Notes: generated by a model not told the origin, from the letters alone. Positions 1-9,002 are shown, counted from the first letter of the stretch. The stretch is 64,000 nt of DNA from Halorubrum sp. 48-1-W (GCF_003287355.1 NZ_QMIM01000015.1:1-64000), one strand, 5' to 3'. Translations and numbers: made by a program.

Positions 1-56
1 GCGCCCAGGACAAGGAGGACCTCATGGAGCGCCTCCGCGACCTCGGCTACATGTAA
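1..56 (+). CDS. 3' end of a truncated gene, possibly sulfatase/phosphodiesterase type
   Basis: Only the last 17 codons lie in the window; the frame begins at base 3 and ends with TAA at 54-56. The visible residues end in ERLRDLGYM. This tail closely resembles the ends of the alkaline-phosphatase-fold proteins at 9003 (RLEDLGYLE) and 16609 (QLADLGYL), so a sulfatase- or nucleotide-pyrophosphatase-type enzyme is a reasonable guess. The small protein at 30280 ends the same way, so family assignment from the tail alone is weak. Confidence 0.5.
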   Translation, partial: AQDKEDLMERLRDLGYM

Positions 57-93
57 CTTCGCCACCGGACCGGTACGGGGCGACCCCACGACG

Positions 94-1224
94 TCAGTCG
101 TGAATCGCCGACAGCACCGCGAACGGGGATCCACGACGACGGATCAGCTCGGGGTTCTTCCGAACCGCCTCGCCGATCGATCCGGTGACGTCGACCCGAT
201 CGACGATACCGACGATGAGCGCCGTCAGGTTACACTTGTCCGAGAGGAACTCGCTTCGTTTTCGCTCCCAGACCTCGTCCGTGTCCGGTCGGGTGAGCAA
301 CTCCTCGGCGGTCGTGACGACCGGATCGAACTCCGGGAAGTTGTAGACCAGACCCGCCCGTTCCAACTCTTTGAAGTTCCCCATGTCCCCGTCGCCGACG
401 AAGGAGTTGGAGCGTATCGCGGGGGTTCCGAGGAGGGCGGCCTCGGTGATCATCGTCTGTGTGTCCGCGATCAGGAGCTCGGCTTCGGCGAGTGCCTCGT
501 GGATCAGCGCCGGGTGTGCGTCGTACGCTCGCGCGGCGCTCCCGTCGAGATCGAGGACGCCCGTCTCGTCGGAGACGAACACCGTCGCGTGCTCGGAGAT
601 CCGGTCGATCAGCTCGCGCTTCTGTTCGGACGTGAACCCGCGACGCCCGACGTCGTGGTGCCCGTTGAACGCGTTGAACCGGATCAACACGAACGGGTCG
701 GACCCGATCCCAAGCTCCTCCCGGATCGTCCCCGTGCTCGTGTAGACGTCCGGATGGAGATACGCGGTCTCTTTGAACCCGTCGAACGTGTAGTGTTTCT
801 TCCCGAGTTCGCGCGTGAACGACTCGGGCGTTAAGAGCGCTTGGACGAACGGTGAAAAGGACATCGCGACGTACTGTATCGCTATCGGCTCCGAGTCCGT
901 CACCAGGACGGTCGGCGTCCTCGACACCGTCCCGGCGAACGCCGAGTAGACCCCCATCCCGAACACGAGGTCGAGCTCCTCCTTTCGAAGGATCCGATGG
1001 ATGTTCCGGAGGTGCTTCGGGAGCTTGAAGAACAGGTTCCGCTTCGCGTTGTCCACGTTCGCGTACACGTAGTGATCGATACCGAAGTACTCCAGGAGGT
1101 CGAGCGCGCACCCGTCGTCGCGCGCGAACACGACGACGTCGTGGCCGTCGGCTTCGAGGTCGGCGATCGCGTTCCGATACAGGTGGACGTGTGCGGGCGT
1201 GTTGGTGAATATGCCGACGCGCAT
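94..1224 (-). CDS. DUF354-family predicted glycosyltransferase
   Basis: This 376-residue protein starts at the ATG whose complement is at 1222-1224. The longer open frame to 1290 adds 22 residues that do not look like the family, and MRVGIFTNTPAHVHLYRN is the usual N-terminus. DUF354 proteins have the two-Rossmann GT-B-like fold of UDP-GlcNAc 2-epimerases. Visible hallmarks are the N-terminal nucleotide-fold strand with HVHLYRN, a VTDSEP segment near residue 120, and TMITEAALLGTPAIRS around residues 255-270. The role is inferred to be sugar transfer in surface glycan assembly, in keeping with its position at the edge of a polysaccharide cluster. It points away from the beta-helix gene at 1493. 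Substrate unknown. Confidence 0.8.
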   Translation of the reverse strand: MRVGIFTNTPAHVHLYRNAIADLEADGHDVVVFARDDGCALDLLEYFGIDHYVYANVDNAKRNLFFKLPKHLRNIHRILRKEELDLVFGMGVYSAFAGTVSRTPTVLVTDSEPIAIQYVAMSFSPFVQALLTPESFTRELGKKHYTFDGFKETAYLHPDVYTSTGTIREELGIGSDPFVLIRFNAFNGHHDVGRRGFTSEQKRELIDRISEHATVFVSDETGVLDLDGSAARAYDAHPALIHEALAEAELLIADTQTMITEAALLGTPAIRSNSFVGDGDMGNFKELERAGLVYNFPEFDPVVTTAEELLTRPDTDEVWERKRSEFLSDKCNLTALIVGIVDRVDVTGSIGEAVRKNPELIRRRGSPFAVLSAIHD

Positions 1225-1446
1225 CAGTTCGAAACAGCTTGGACGGTCGGGAGTATAGTTACGGAGAATATACCCGGTAACGCCGGTCAAACGGACGGAC
1301 GCTCGACATGACGGTCACCGAACGAATCGCCCATCCGATACCGTACCGACGCGGACCGTCACTGGGACCGTTTCTCGCTGCGAGGTTAACGACCGCTTAT
1401 CGGCTGAATCGAGCGGTCCACACGGCGATCGGGCGTTCGGCTTCGC

Positions 1447-1455
1447 CTATATGAA
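1447..1455 (+). promoter_or_regulatory. TATA-like element upstream of the beta-helix lipoprotein gene
   Basis: The A/T run ctatatgaa lies 38 bases before the ATG at 1493 in a G+C-rich gap (1225-1492), the spacing expected for an archaeal TATA box with a short leader. The same gap must also carry the promoter of the minus-strand gene starting at 1224. Assigned from position and composition only. Confidence 0.35.
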
Positions 1456-1492
1456 CGTGCTAACTAAACTCGTCACGCCCCGCTAGGAAGTA

Positions 1493-3124
1493 ATGGATCG
1501 CCGAGCGCTGTTGGGTTCGCTAGCGGCGGGGTTCGGTGGATCGGTCGCCGGTTGTGGCGGCCGGGCGGAAGACGATGAAGAGGAGGACCGATCGAACGGG
1601 GCGGAACCGAACGGGTCCGACTCCTCGAATCCCGAGCCCTCCGAGCCGGAGCCCGAGCCCGAGAACAGGTGGGAGCGACTCCAGGAGGAGTTCGGGTTCG
1701 AGGAACGTCTCGACGCGGTGGAAGACCTCGGGTGGGACCCGGAGGGGGACCGTCGCATCGACCCCTGGCTCGTCAGGAGCTTCGAACGCGACGCGCTGAT
1801 CGAGGTCCCGCCGGGGCGGTACAAGATCGCCGGATCGATCTCGGTCGAGGAGCTGTCGAACTGGGGGTTGGCCGGCCTCGGAGAGGACCGGACGGACGTG
1901 AAGTTCGTCACGACCGAGGGCTCCCGGATCGAGTTCAAAGTACAGGAACGGGGGACCGACCTGCTCTTCGAGAACTTCAGCTTCGATCTCGGGGAGGAGT
2001 TCGACCGAAGCATGGGGATGACGTTTTTCGTGGACGACAACCTCCAGATCCACAACGTCGAGAAGGCCGGCGCGAACCCGACGAGCGACCCGGACGGGGT
2101 GAGCGCACTCCTCTTGAACGTCGTGAACCCGGACGGCCGGGCGGTCGTCGACAGGTTCGTCCGAACGGGACCGCAAGTGTTCGCCCCGTATCCCAACAAC
2201 GAACTCTGTGTCTACTCCGGACACGCCCACGTGGGAACCGTCACGTATCGAAACCTGGACATACGAAACGCGGGGGAGAACGGCATATACGCGTCGAAGG
2301 GTCCCGGAGACGTCCACGTTGAGGGCGGGTTCTACAAGAACAATCGAAACGATGCCGTCCGGATCTCCGGGGACGGGTCGTATATACGGGATGCGACCAT
2401 CGTTATCGACTCGGACGACTTCCACCCCGACAATCGAGGCGTCGAAGAGAACATGCGTGGTATCCGAATGCAGTCCGGAGAGAAGGGATACACGGGGGGA
2501 CTGATCGAGGACACGGAGCTCGAGCTCCGTTCGACGTTCGTCACGCAGGCGCTCGTACAGATATCGCACAACCAGGGCGGGATGACGATGCGCGACTCTA
2601 CCCTCCGGAACTGGACCCGGTACCCCTCCTTCCGGGCGGTATATCCGTCCGAGTACGTCGAATCGCCCTGGAACGTGGAGTTGGAGGACGTACAGTTCTC
2701 GGAGTACGGATCGACGGGGCCAGCCGTCGAGATCATGGGTCGACCGAACTCCACGCTTCGGAACGTCTCCGTCGTTTCGGAACGGGAGTTCGGGGCCCGT
2801 CGGGGGATAGACCTCGTCGGTTGTGGCGGGACAGCCTTCGAGGACGTGACCGTCCGAACCAACGGGATCCCGCTCCGTATCGAACGGCCGTCGGGGTCGC
2901 TCGAGGACTACGCTATCGAGTTTGGGGAGGGAAACGAGTTCAGCATGAACGGGGGGTTAGGACCCGAGGTGACGTCGCGCTTCGGAGTCAGCGAGATGAC
3001 TGGCTTCGATCTCACCGAGGACCGAACCGTGTTCCCGTTTCGGGACGTCGACGACGACGTGGCCGCGGCGGTGGTCACGAGCGTGGACGACGACAGCGTC
3101 CGGTTCGGACACCTCCGTGGATGA
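1493..3124 (+). CDS. Tat-exported lipoprotein with right-handed parallel beta-helix
   Basis: A 543-residue secreted protein. The N-terminus carries a twin arginine (R3 R4), a hydrophobic stretch and a lipobox VAGC with Cys21, so it is probably exported folded by Tat and lipid-anchored outside the membrane. Residues 22-60 are an acidic Ser/Pro/Glu linker typical of halophiles. From about 90 to 480 the sequence is a run of short Asn/Asp/Gly-rich coils (for example YRNLDIRNAGENGIYAS) characteristic of pectate-lyase-like beta-helices, usually polysaccharide-binding or -cleaving. Catalytic residues cannot be placed. It is clearly paralogous to the next gene (3422), sharing the GIYA...NTTIV/DATIV...HPD region. 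Function is inferred to be surface-polysaccharide processing or display. Confidence 0.75.
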   Translation: MDRRALLGSLAAGFGGSVAGCGGRAEDDEEEDRSNGAEPNGSDSSNPEPSEPEPEPENRWERLQEEFGFEERLDAVEDLGWDPEGDRRIDPWLVRSFERDALIEVPPGRYKIAGSISVEELSNWGLAGLGEDRTDVKFVTTEGSRIEFKVQERGTDLLFENFSFDLGEEFDRSMGMTFFVDDNLQIHNVEKAGANPTSDPDGVSALLLNVVNPDGRAVVDRFVRTGPQVFAPYPNNELCVYSGHAHVGTVTYRNLDIRNAGENGIYASKGPGDVHVEGGFYKNNRNDAVRISGDGSYIRDATIVIDSDDFHPDNRGVEENMRGIRMQSGEKGYTGGLIEDTELELRSTFVTQALVQISHNQGGMTMRDSTLRNWTRYPSFRAVYPSEYVESPWNVELEDVQFSEYGSTGPAVEIMGRPNSTLRNVSVVSEREFGARRGIDLVGCGGTAFEDVTVRTNGIPLRIERPSGSLEDYAIEFGEGNEFSMNGGLGPEVTSRFGVSEMTGFDLTEDRTVFPFRDVDDDVAAAVVTSVDDDSVRFGHLRG

Positions 3125-3421
3125 CGTCCGTCGAGGCGCACGCCGAAGAGCGACCGTGTTCGTTCGGCGTCCGGTCGCATCGTCGTTCCCATCGTGTCCT
3201 CTCGATTACAGTAGAATCCCACCAAACACGTCCGTGAGGACATTCCGACCGGGTTAATATCTACTTAACATGCTCTAATTAGGGCTTAGAACCGGTCTGT
3301 CTTTCGCTCACCGGATACTGAAAATCAGGTTCGTTTACCTGAATACCCGTGAAATTCACGAGCCATTGGATGATTATGTTAAGAAATACTTAACGTAATT
3401 AATATCCGAATAACAGTTGCG
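3125..3421. promoter_or_regulatory. intergenic region with two GTTAA-N7-TTAAC palindromes
   Basis: This 297-base gap is markedly A/T-rich in its second half. It contains two 17-bp imperfect palindromes of identical layout: gttaatatctacttaac at 3253-3269 and gttaagaaatacttaac at 3378-3394. The second lies 28 bases before the ATG at 3422, where TATA/initiation elements would sit, and aattaatat at 3397-3405 could be part of the basal promoter. The arrangement suggests a dimeric repressor or activator with two operators 125 bp apart. Confidence 0.5.
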
Positions 3422-6400
3422 ATGACCTCGAAATCGAACACCAGTGGACGTGAGAACGGCTCCGAAGGACGGACCGAGGGGGGAACTCTTCTCCTCGATC
3501 GACGGAGGTACCTCCGGTACGGCGCGGCGGCCGTGGGGATAGTCGGAGCCGGGGCCGGTACGACCCACGCCTCGTCGACCGGATCGGCGGAGCGCAACGG
3601 CATCGAATTCGGACGGGTACTGAACGCGGACTCGGACCTCGGGATCGCCGACGGCGACCGTGTAGACGGGGTCCTCGACGACGTCGCGAGCGAGGGCGAC
3701 ACGCTCGTTCAGTTCCCACCCGGCGAGTACCTCGTGAGCGACTCGGTACGACTCCGTGCCGACGACTTCGGGATCGAGAGCACGACGGGGGACCGCGAGG
3801 ACGTCGTGTTCAAGCCGGTGTCCGGGACTGGTCCGACCATGTTCGAGCCCGACCGCGATCAGTCGGGCTTCTACGTCGGGTCCGTCACGCTCGACCGCCG
3901 CGACGAATGGGACAGTTCGATGACGTTAATGAAGGGGATCTTCTCGGATAAGGTCTACGTAACGGACCTCCTCGTCAACGGGTGGGCACCCCACGGCGGC
4001 GAACAGTTGCTCATCTTCAGCATCACCGACCCCGACGGCTCAGCGCTCGTCGACGGGGTGACTCGCAGGGGACCGAGCCAGTTCCCGGAGTACCCGAGCA
4101 CGACGCTCACCATCTTCAACGGACGCTCCTCGAAGGGCACCATCACGTATCGGAACCTCGAGATCCACAACGCCACGGAGTCCGGGATCTACGCCGGGAA
4201 GGCCGAAGGGCCGGTTCGCGTCGAGGACAGTTACTTCAAGAACTGCGCGCACACCGCGGTCCGCGTTACCAGCGACGAGTCGTGGATCAAGAACACCACC
4301 ATCGTCATGGACATCGACGACCTCCATCCCGACGCCGAAGTCAAAGACCCGGGAGGCGTCCAACTGAACCGCGGCATCTGGATCCAGAGTGCGGAATACG
4401 AGTACAACGGACCGCTCGTCGAGGACTGTGACATCGTCGTCAACAACGCCGGCAACGGCGTCGCCGGCATCATGAACAACGGCGACACGGGCGGGATGCG
4501 CGTCCGAAACACGCGCATCGAGTGTAACCAGGAGAATATTTACCCGGTGTTGATCAAGTCCGAATCGGCGGACAAGGCCGGTACCCCGTACGAGGCGGTC
4601 CTCGACGGCGTCTCGGTCACCGGCACCGGGAGCGGGCGACCGGCGATCGACGTCCGGGGACGCGACGGGACGACGGTGAAGAACAGCTGTATTCAGATGC
4701 CCAACACGGACGGGATACGGTTCGAGGGGACGTCGGACGCGACCATCGAAGACACGAACGTGAACGTCGGCGGCCAGGCGACGATCTTCGAGAGTGCGGA
4801 CGTCACGACGACCAACCTCACCTCGGACGAGAGCTGTCCCGCGCCGGTCGTCGATTCCTGGCGGGACGACGGCTCGGATTCGACCGAGGACGGCTCTTCC
4901 GGGGACGACTCCACGGACGATTCTACCGAGGAGGGCTCCACAGACGATTCTACCGAGGAGGACTCCACCGACGACTCTACATCCGAACCCGCGACGTGCG
5001 GGAACCGGGTCGTGATCGCCCAGACGCGGGAGGGCGAGGTCGTCCGGTACGAGTTGACCGCGAGCGAGGGCCTCGAGAGCGGGGAGTACGCACAGGAGGA
5101 GCCGGACGGCGATACCGTCTCCGGACGAACCGGGAGGCTCCGCGGCGTCGACGACTTCTACGTCGACGGCCACGTCACGACCTTTTCGGGCACTAACTTC
5201 GAGTACGCGACGGTCTACTTCGCGGACGAGGGCGTCGACCTGGAGGTCGACGAGTACGTGCTCCAGAACCCGGAGGACCTCCGGGAGGCGGACCCCGCGG
5301 TCCTCGGAGAGAACGTCCTCGTCGTCGAATCCGACGGTGAGACGGCGATCGACTACGAGTTCTCGGCGTCGGGCGACGTGGTTCCCGGCGCGACCGGCGA
5401 CGGGGCGACCGTCGAGGACGGGCTCGTGAGCGGGTCGACGACCGACGGCTCGGCGTTCCACTTCACCGGCTCGCTCGAGGGGGTCGCCGTCACCGACCCC
5501 GACGCGGCCACCGTCACGGTCAACGGGACCGTCCTCGACGGCGACGACCTCTCCACGCTCGGCGGGACGAGCGAGGACCAGAAGACGAGCGGGAACCGGA
5601 TCGTCGTCGCCCAGACGCGGGAGGGCGAGGTCGTCCGGTACGAGTTGACCGCGAGCGAGGGCCTCGAGAGCGGGGAGTACGCACAGGAGGAGCCGGACGG
5701 CGATACCGTCTCCGGACGAACCGGGAGGCTCCGCGGCGTCGACGACTTCTACGTCGACGGCCACGTCACGACCTTTTCGGGCACTAACTTCGAGTACGCG
5801 ACGGTCTACTTCGCGGACGAGGGCGTCGACCTGGAGGTCGACGAGTACGTGCTCCAGAACCCGGAGGACCTCCGGGAGGCTGACCCCGCCGTCCTCGGCG
5901 AGAACGTCCTCGTCGTCGAGTCCGACGACGACCACGCGAGCGGGTTCGAGTTCTCGGCGTCGGGCGACGTGGTACCCGGAGCCACGGGCGACGGGGCGAC
6001 CGTCGAGGACGGGCTCGTGAACGGGTCGACGACCGACGGCTCGGCGTTCCACTTCACCGGCTCGCTCGAGGGGGTCGCCGTCACCGACCCCGACGCGGCC
6101 ACCGTCACGGTCAACGGGACCGTCCTCGACGGCGACGACCTCTCCACGCTCGGCGAGGAGGACGACCTCCCGAACACGCTGAGCTTCGTCGGCAACGGCG
6201 AGGCAACCAGCTACGAGTTCACGGTGTCCGGGGAGATAGCTGCCGGGAGCAGTTCGACCGACGACGTCGAGGACAACGTCTCCGACTCGAGCGCCGAGGG
6301 CGCGATCCAGGACGGAACGCACGTGTACGGGTTCTCGGGCGTCATCACCGACCTCACGGTCACGGGCGGCGTCGAGGTGTACCGCAACGGCGAGCTGATG

Positions 6401-6682
6401 GATGGCGCCGACGGGTCGGGTGAACTCAACCTCATCGAGTTCGACGGCTCGAAGAGCAACGAGGTCAGTTCGTACCAGTTCTCGGCGTCCGGAGACGTCT
6501 CGAAGAGCGAGGACCACTCCACCGATGGGGCCGGAAAGTGGGACTCGCTCGAACCGAAGACCGATGCGGACTCCGTCGTCGGCGTCGTCCACCGAGGGGT
6601 TGACGCGTACTGGTTCACGGGCTCCATCGACGAGCTCGAACTCCGCGGGTCCGCGGTCGCGACGTTCCAGACCGTCGAATAA
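3422..6682 (+). CDS. Tat-secreted beta-helix protein with duplicated C-terminal modules
   Basis: A 1086-residue exoprotein. The Tat signal has Arg27-29 followed by a hydrophobic run ending near THASS; there is no lipobox Cys, so it should be released or held non-covalently. Residues about 60-475 form a beta-helix paralogous to the upstream lipoprotein. A Ser/Thr/Asp/Glu linker (about 480-522) follows, then four copies of a module built around Y(E/Q)F(S/T)xSG and an aromatic-F(T/S)G strand. The first two copies (from residues 532 and 729) are almost identical; the last two (about 920-1000 and 1003-1086) are diverged. Similar modules end many haloarchaeal exoproteins and may bind glycans or the S-layer (inference). 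No membrane anchor is visible. Confidence 0.75.
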   Translation: MTSKSNTSGRENGSEGRTEGGTLLLDRRRYLRYGAAAVGIVGAGAGTTHASSTGSAERNGIEFGRVLNADSDLGIADGDRVDGVLDDVASEGDTLVQFPPGEYLVSDSVRLRADDFGIESTTGDREDVVFKPVSGTGPTMFEPDRDQSGFYVGSVTLDRRDEWDSSMTLMKGIFSDKVYVTDLLVNGWAPHGGEQLLIFSITDPDGSALVDGVTRRGPSQFPEYPSTTLTIFNGRSSKGTITYRNLEIHNATESGIYAGKAEGPVRVEDSYFKNCAHTAVRVTSDESWIKNTTIVMDIDDLHPDAEVKDPGGVQLNRGIWIQSAEYEYNGPLVEDCDIVVNNAGNGVAGIMNNGDTGGMRVRNTRIECNQENIYPVLIKSESADKAGTPYEAVLDGVSVTGTGSGRPAIDVRGRDGTTVKNSCIQMPNTDGIRFEGTSDATIEDTNVNVGGQATIFESADVTTTNLTSDESCPAPVVDSWRDDGSDSTEDGSSGDDSTDDSTEEGSTDDSTEEDSTDDSTSEPATCGNRVVIAQTREGEVVRYELTASEGLESGEYAQEEPDGDTVSGRTGRLRGVDDFYVDGHVTTFSGTNFEYATVYFADEGVDLEVDEYVLQNPEDLREADPAVLGENVLVVESDGETAIDYEFSASGDVVPGATGDGATVEDGLVSGSTTDGSAFHFTGSLEGVAVTDPDAATVTVNGTVLDGDDLSTLGGTSEDQKTSGNRIVVAQTREGEVVRYELTASEGLESGEYAQEEPDGDTVSGRTGRLRGVDDFYVDGHVTTFSGTNFEYATVYFADEGVDLEVDEYVLQNPEDLREADPAVLGENVLVVESDDDHASGFEFSASGDVVPGATGDGATVEDGLVNGSTTDGSAFHFTGSLEGVAVTDPDAATVTVNGTVLDGDDLSTLGEEDDLPNTLSFVGNGEATSYEFTVSGEIAAGSSSTDDVEDNVSDSSAEGAIQDGTHVYGFSGVITDLTVTGGVEVYRNGELMDGADGSGELNLIEFDGSKSNEVSSYQFSASGDVSKSEDHSTDGAGKWDSLEPKTDADSVVGVVHRGVDAYWFTGSIDELELRGSAVATFQTVE
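5016..5880 (+). repeat. intragenic near-perfect tandem repeat, 591-bp period
   Basis: Bases 5016-5289 and 5607-5880 appear identical by eye over 274 bp, including third codon positions. A second identical block follows (about 5440-5562 and 6031-6153), separated by a stretch with scattered differences. The period is 591 bp (197 codons). Identity at silent sites implies recent duplication or ongoing gene conversion inside the gene at 3422. Confidence 0.85.
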
Positions 6683-6840
6683 CCGGGCTTACGCCGAGAT
6701 TTACTCCCTCGCCCGGCCGAGATGTGGGCGCGTAACGAAGTCCCCGCAGCGTTCGGATCGGTTCGAACGTCGTCTCCGGGTACGGGTCGGTTCGAACGTT
6801 GCCTTCGGCGATCCCACCCAGGGAGGTCGCGCGTTCGAGG

Positions 6841-6876
6841 CCAATGGAATCACCCACCCCAATGGAATCACCCACC
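6841..6876 (+). repeat. 18-bp tandem duplication at a start codon
   Basis: The unit ccaatggaatcacccacc occurs at 6841-6858 and 6859-6876. It includes the ATG, so the next gene has two consecutive in-frame possible starts (6844 and 6862) and a duplicated MESPT N-terminus. Confidence 0.9.
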
Positions 6877-7767
6877 GACCCCGCCGATCCGACGCGGATC
6901 GCGGTCCCCGACGGATACGAGTTCGCGCTGTGTCCCACACACGACGTCGATAGACCGTACAAGACGTATCAGGCCTTGTACTTCGCACTCTCCGGAGACC
7001 CGCTATACCACCTCTCGTCACTTCGGCCGAGCGTCGAGCCGTACTGGCAGTTCGAGGAGGTCATACAGCTCGAGTCGGAGCTCGGCGTTCGGTCGGCGTT
7101 CTACTTCCTCAACGAGCCGAGCCTGTTCGCGAGCCAGGGACCACGCGAGTGGATCCGGCCGGCCAACCTCCTCGAACACGCGGGTCGATACGACCTCACC
7201 GACGCCGAGATAGCGACGGTCGTCCGCCGGCTCGACGACGGCGGCTGGGAGGTGGGGCTCCACGGGTCGTTCCACTCCGCGACCGATAGGGACAGGCTCT
7301 CGGCGGAGAAGGAGACGCTCGAATCCGTGCTGGGTCATGCCGTCCTCGGCGGCCGACAGCATCACCTCAAACTCGCCGACGAGACGTGGGAGTACCACCG
7401 GGACGTCGGGCTGCGATACGACGCGAGCCTCGGGTCCAGTTCCTCCGTCGGGTTCACCCACGGGTACGATCCGGTCCGTCCGTTCGACGACGCGTTCGTG
7501 GTGTTTCCGCTCACCGCCATGGAGGTAGCGTTGCCGGACCCCGGCGACGACTTCGAGGCGGCCCGCTCGACCTGTGCCGACCTCGTCGACGAAGCGGCCG
7601 GAAACGGGGCGGTCATGACCGTGCTGTGGCACCCGCGGTACTTCAACGACCGCGAGTTCCCGGGGTATCGCCGTCTGTATCGCTGGATCATCGAGTACGC
7701 GTTGGACTCCGGCGGGTGGGTCGGCCCGCCGGGCGAGCTGGTGGAACCCGGTCGGTTCGAGCGGTAG
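6844..7767 (+). CDS. polysaccharide deacetylase-like (NodB-fold) protein
   Basis: A 307-residue cytoplasmic-looking protein with no signal peptide. The start at 6844 is favoured because upstream codons read as low-complexity Arg/Pro; 6862 is an equal candidate because the start is duplicated. The N-terminal CPTHDVDRP fits the first NodB metal motif, and HGSFHS near residue 140 fits the H-x(3-4)-H motif of carbohydrate esterase family 4. FTHGYDPVRPF and TVLWHPRYFN fit later barrel strands. Such proteins de-N-acetylate or otherwise modify glycans; related haloarchaeal copies occur in polysaccharide clusters. It precedes the FemAB-like operon by 212 bases. The substrate is unknown, and a catalytically altered member is possible. 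Confidence 0.7.
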   Translation: MESPTPMESPTDPADPTRIAVPDGYEFALCPTHDVDRPYKTYQALYFALSGDPLYHLSSLRPSVEPYWQFEEVIQLESELGVRSAFYFLNEPSLFASQGPREWIRPANLLEHAGRYDLTDAEIATVVRRLDDGGWEVGLHGSFHSATDRDRLSAEKETLESVLGHAVLGGRQHHLKLADETWEYHRDVGLRYDASLGSSSSVGFTHGYDPVRPFDDAFVVFPLTAMEVALPDPGDDFEAARSTCADLVDEAAGNGAVMTVLWHPRYFNDREFPGYRRLYRWIIEYALDSGGWVGPPGELVEPGRFER

Positions 7768-7832
7768 TCGTCGGGACGCCGTTCGAGCGGTAGTCGTCGG
7801 GACACCGTTCGACCGGTAGTCGTCGAGGCGCC
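7755..7832 (+). repeat. three 26-bp tandem repeats across a stop codon
   Basis: Units at 7755-7780, 7781-7806 and 7807-7832 all read gttcgascggtagtcgtcg plus seven variable bases. The first contains the TAG stop (7765-7767) of the deacetylase-like gene, so duplication extended past the gene end without altering the protein. Confidence 0.9.
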
Positions 7833-7979
7833 CGTCGTCGACGCGGTCGCCGCCGCTGCGACGAAGTATTGAGCGTATAACGATGTGGAGACGGCCCGCC
7901 GTCCGAACTATCAGATGTACAGACGGCAACCGATACGTATCTACTCTCGACCGAGTTCGGACGGGAGGTTCCGAGACGC

Positions 7980-9002
7980 ATGACGATCGAGGTCGAGCGC
8001 GCCGACTCGAGCCAGCTGGACGGTCTCGACGGTACCTGGGACGGTCAGGTCGACGACTCCCCGATGGGAACGCTGTTCCACCGGTGGGACGCGTTGCGAG
8101 TCATCGAGGAGCACAGCGACGCCACCCTCCACCCGCTGGTCGGATCCAAGGGACAGGAGCCGGTCGGCGTCTTCCCCGTGTTCGAGCTACGAAAGGGCCC
8201 CGTGACGACGGCGTTCTCCCCGCCGCCGGGGATGGGGGTCCCGGCCCTCGGCCCCGTATTGGTCAACTATCGGAAGCTCAAACAGCGGCGCTTCGAGAAG
8301 CGGAACAACCGGTTCGCCGAGGCCAGCTTCGACTGGGTGCAAACACACCTCGAGCCGAAGTACTTCCACGTCGTCTCGCCGAAGGGGTACGACGACGTCC
8401 GGCCGTTCCAGTGGAACGACTTCGAGGTCTCCCCGCGGTACACCTACGACATCGACCTGTCCGTGGGCGAGGAGGCGCTGTTGGCGTCGATGACCAGGGA
8501 CGCACGGAAGTCCATCCGCAACACGCCCGAGGACGCCTACACCATCGAACGGCGGGGCGAAGCGGGGCTGGAGTACGTCCTCGGTCGGATAAACGCCAGA
8601 TACGACGACGGCGACGGCGGGCTCTTCCTCGAGGAGGCGTACGTCGCCGACCTCCGGGACGCCCTCGGCCCCGACACGCTCCTCGTCTACGTCGCCGAGG
8701 TCGACGGGCGCCCCGTGAGCGGTCGGCTCACGCTCCACGGCGACGACCGGGTGACGCTCTGGCAGGGGTCGCCGAAGCCGGACGTCGACGTCGACGTGCC
8801 GATCAACGACGTCCTGAACTGGCGGTCGATGGTCGACGGGATCGGCGCCGGAACGTCCACGTGTAACTTCGTCGGTGCGAACACCCGGCACCTCTGTCGG
8901 TACAAATCGAAGTACAACCCGACTGCGGTCGGGTACTTCGAGATGGAACGGGGAACGCGGGCGATGAACGTCGTTTCCGACCTCTACAGGAGGTTCAGAT
9001 AG
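7980..9002 (+). CDS. FemAB/GNAT-like aminoacyl- or acyltransferase
   Basis: A 340-residue soluble protein. Layout matches the BioF2-like/FemAB double-GNAT family: an N-terminal half with FHRWDALRVIEEHS and PVFELRKGP, then the family signature YTYDIDLSVGEEALLASM followed by R-x-x-RKSIRN around residues 160-182, and a C-terminal GNAT half with LVYVAEVDGRPVSGRLTLHG. In bacteria FemAB enzymes add amino acids to peptidoglycan precursors; haloarchaea have no peptidoglycan, so an acyl or aminoacyl modification of a surface sugar or lipid is more likely (inference). The stop is immediately followed by the ATG of the next gene (9003), which points to an operon of three. Confidence 0.75.
   Translation: MTIEVERADSSQLDGLDGTWDGQVDDSPMGTLFHRWDALRVIEEHSDATLHPLVGSKGQEPVGVFPVFELRKGPVTTAFSPPPGMGVPALGPVLVNYRKLKQRRFEKRNNRFAEASFDWVQTHLEPKYFHVVSPKGYDDVRPFQWNDFEVSPRYTYDIDLSVGEEALLASMTRDARKSIRNTPEDAYTIERRGEAGLEYVLGRINARYDDGDGGLFLEEAYVADLRDALGPDTLLVYVAEVDGRPVSGRLTLHGDDRVTLWQGSPKPDVDVDVPINDVLNWRSMVDGIGAGTSTCNFVGANTRHLCRYKSKYNPTAVGYFEMERGTRAMNVVSDLYRRFR

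Noticed and set aside
4040-6592. Long open frame (850 codons) on the minus strand opposite the beta-helix gene
   Set aside because: It is the antisense shadow of a high-G+C gene: composition is Val/Asp/Arg/Leu-rich without motifs, and the plus-strand frame has a Tat signal and clear repeats.
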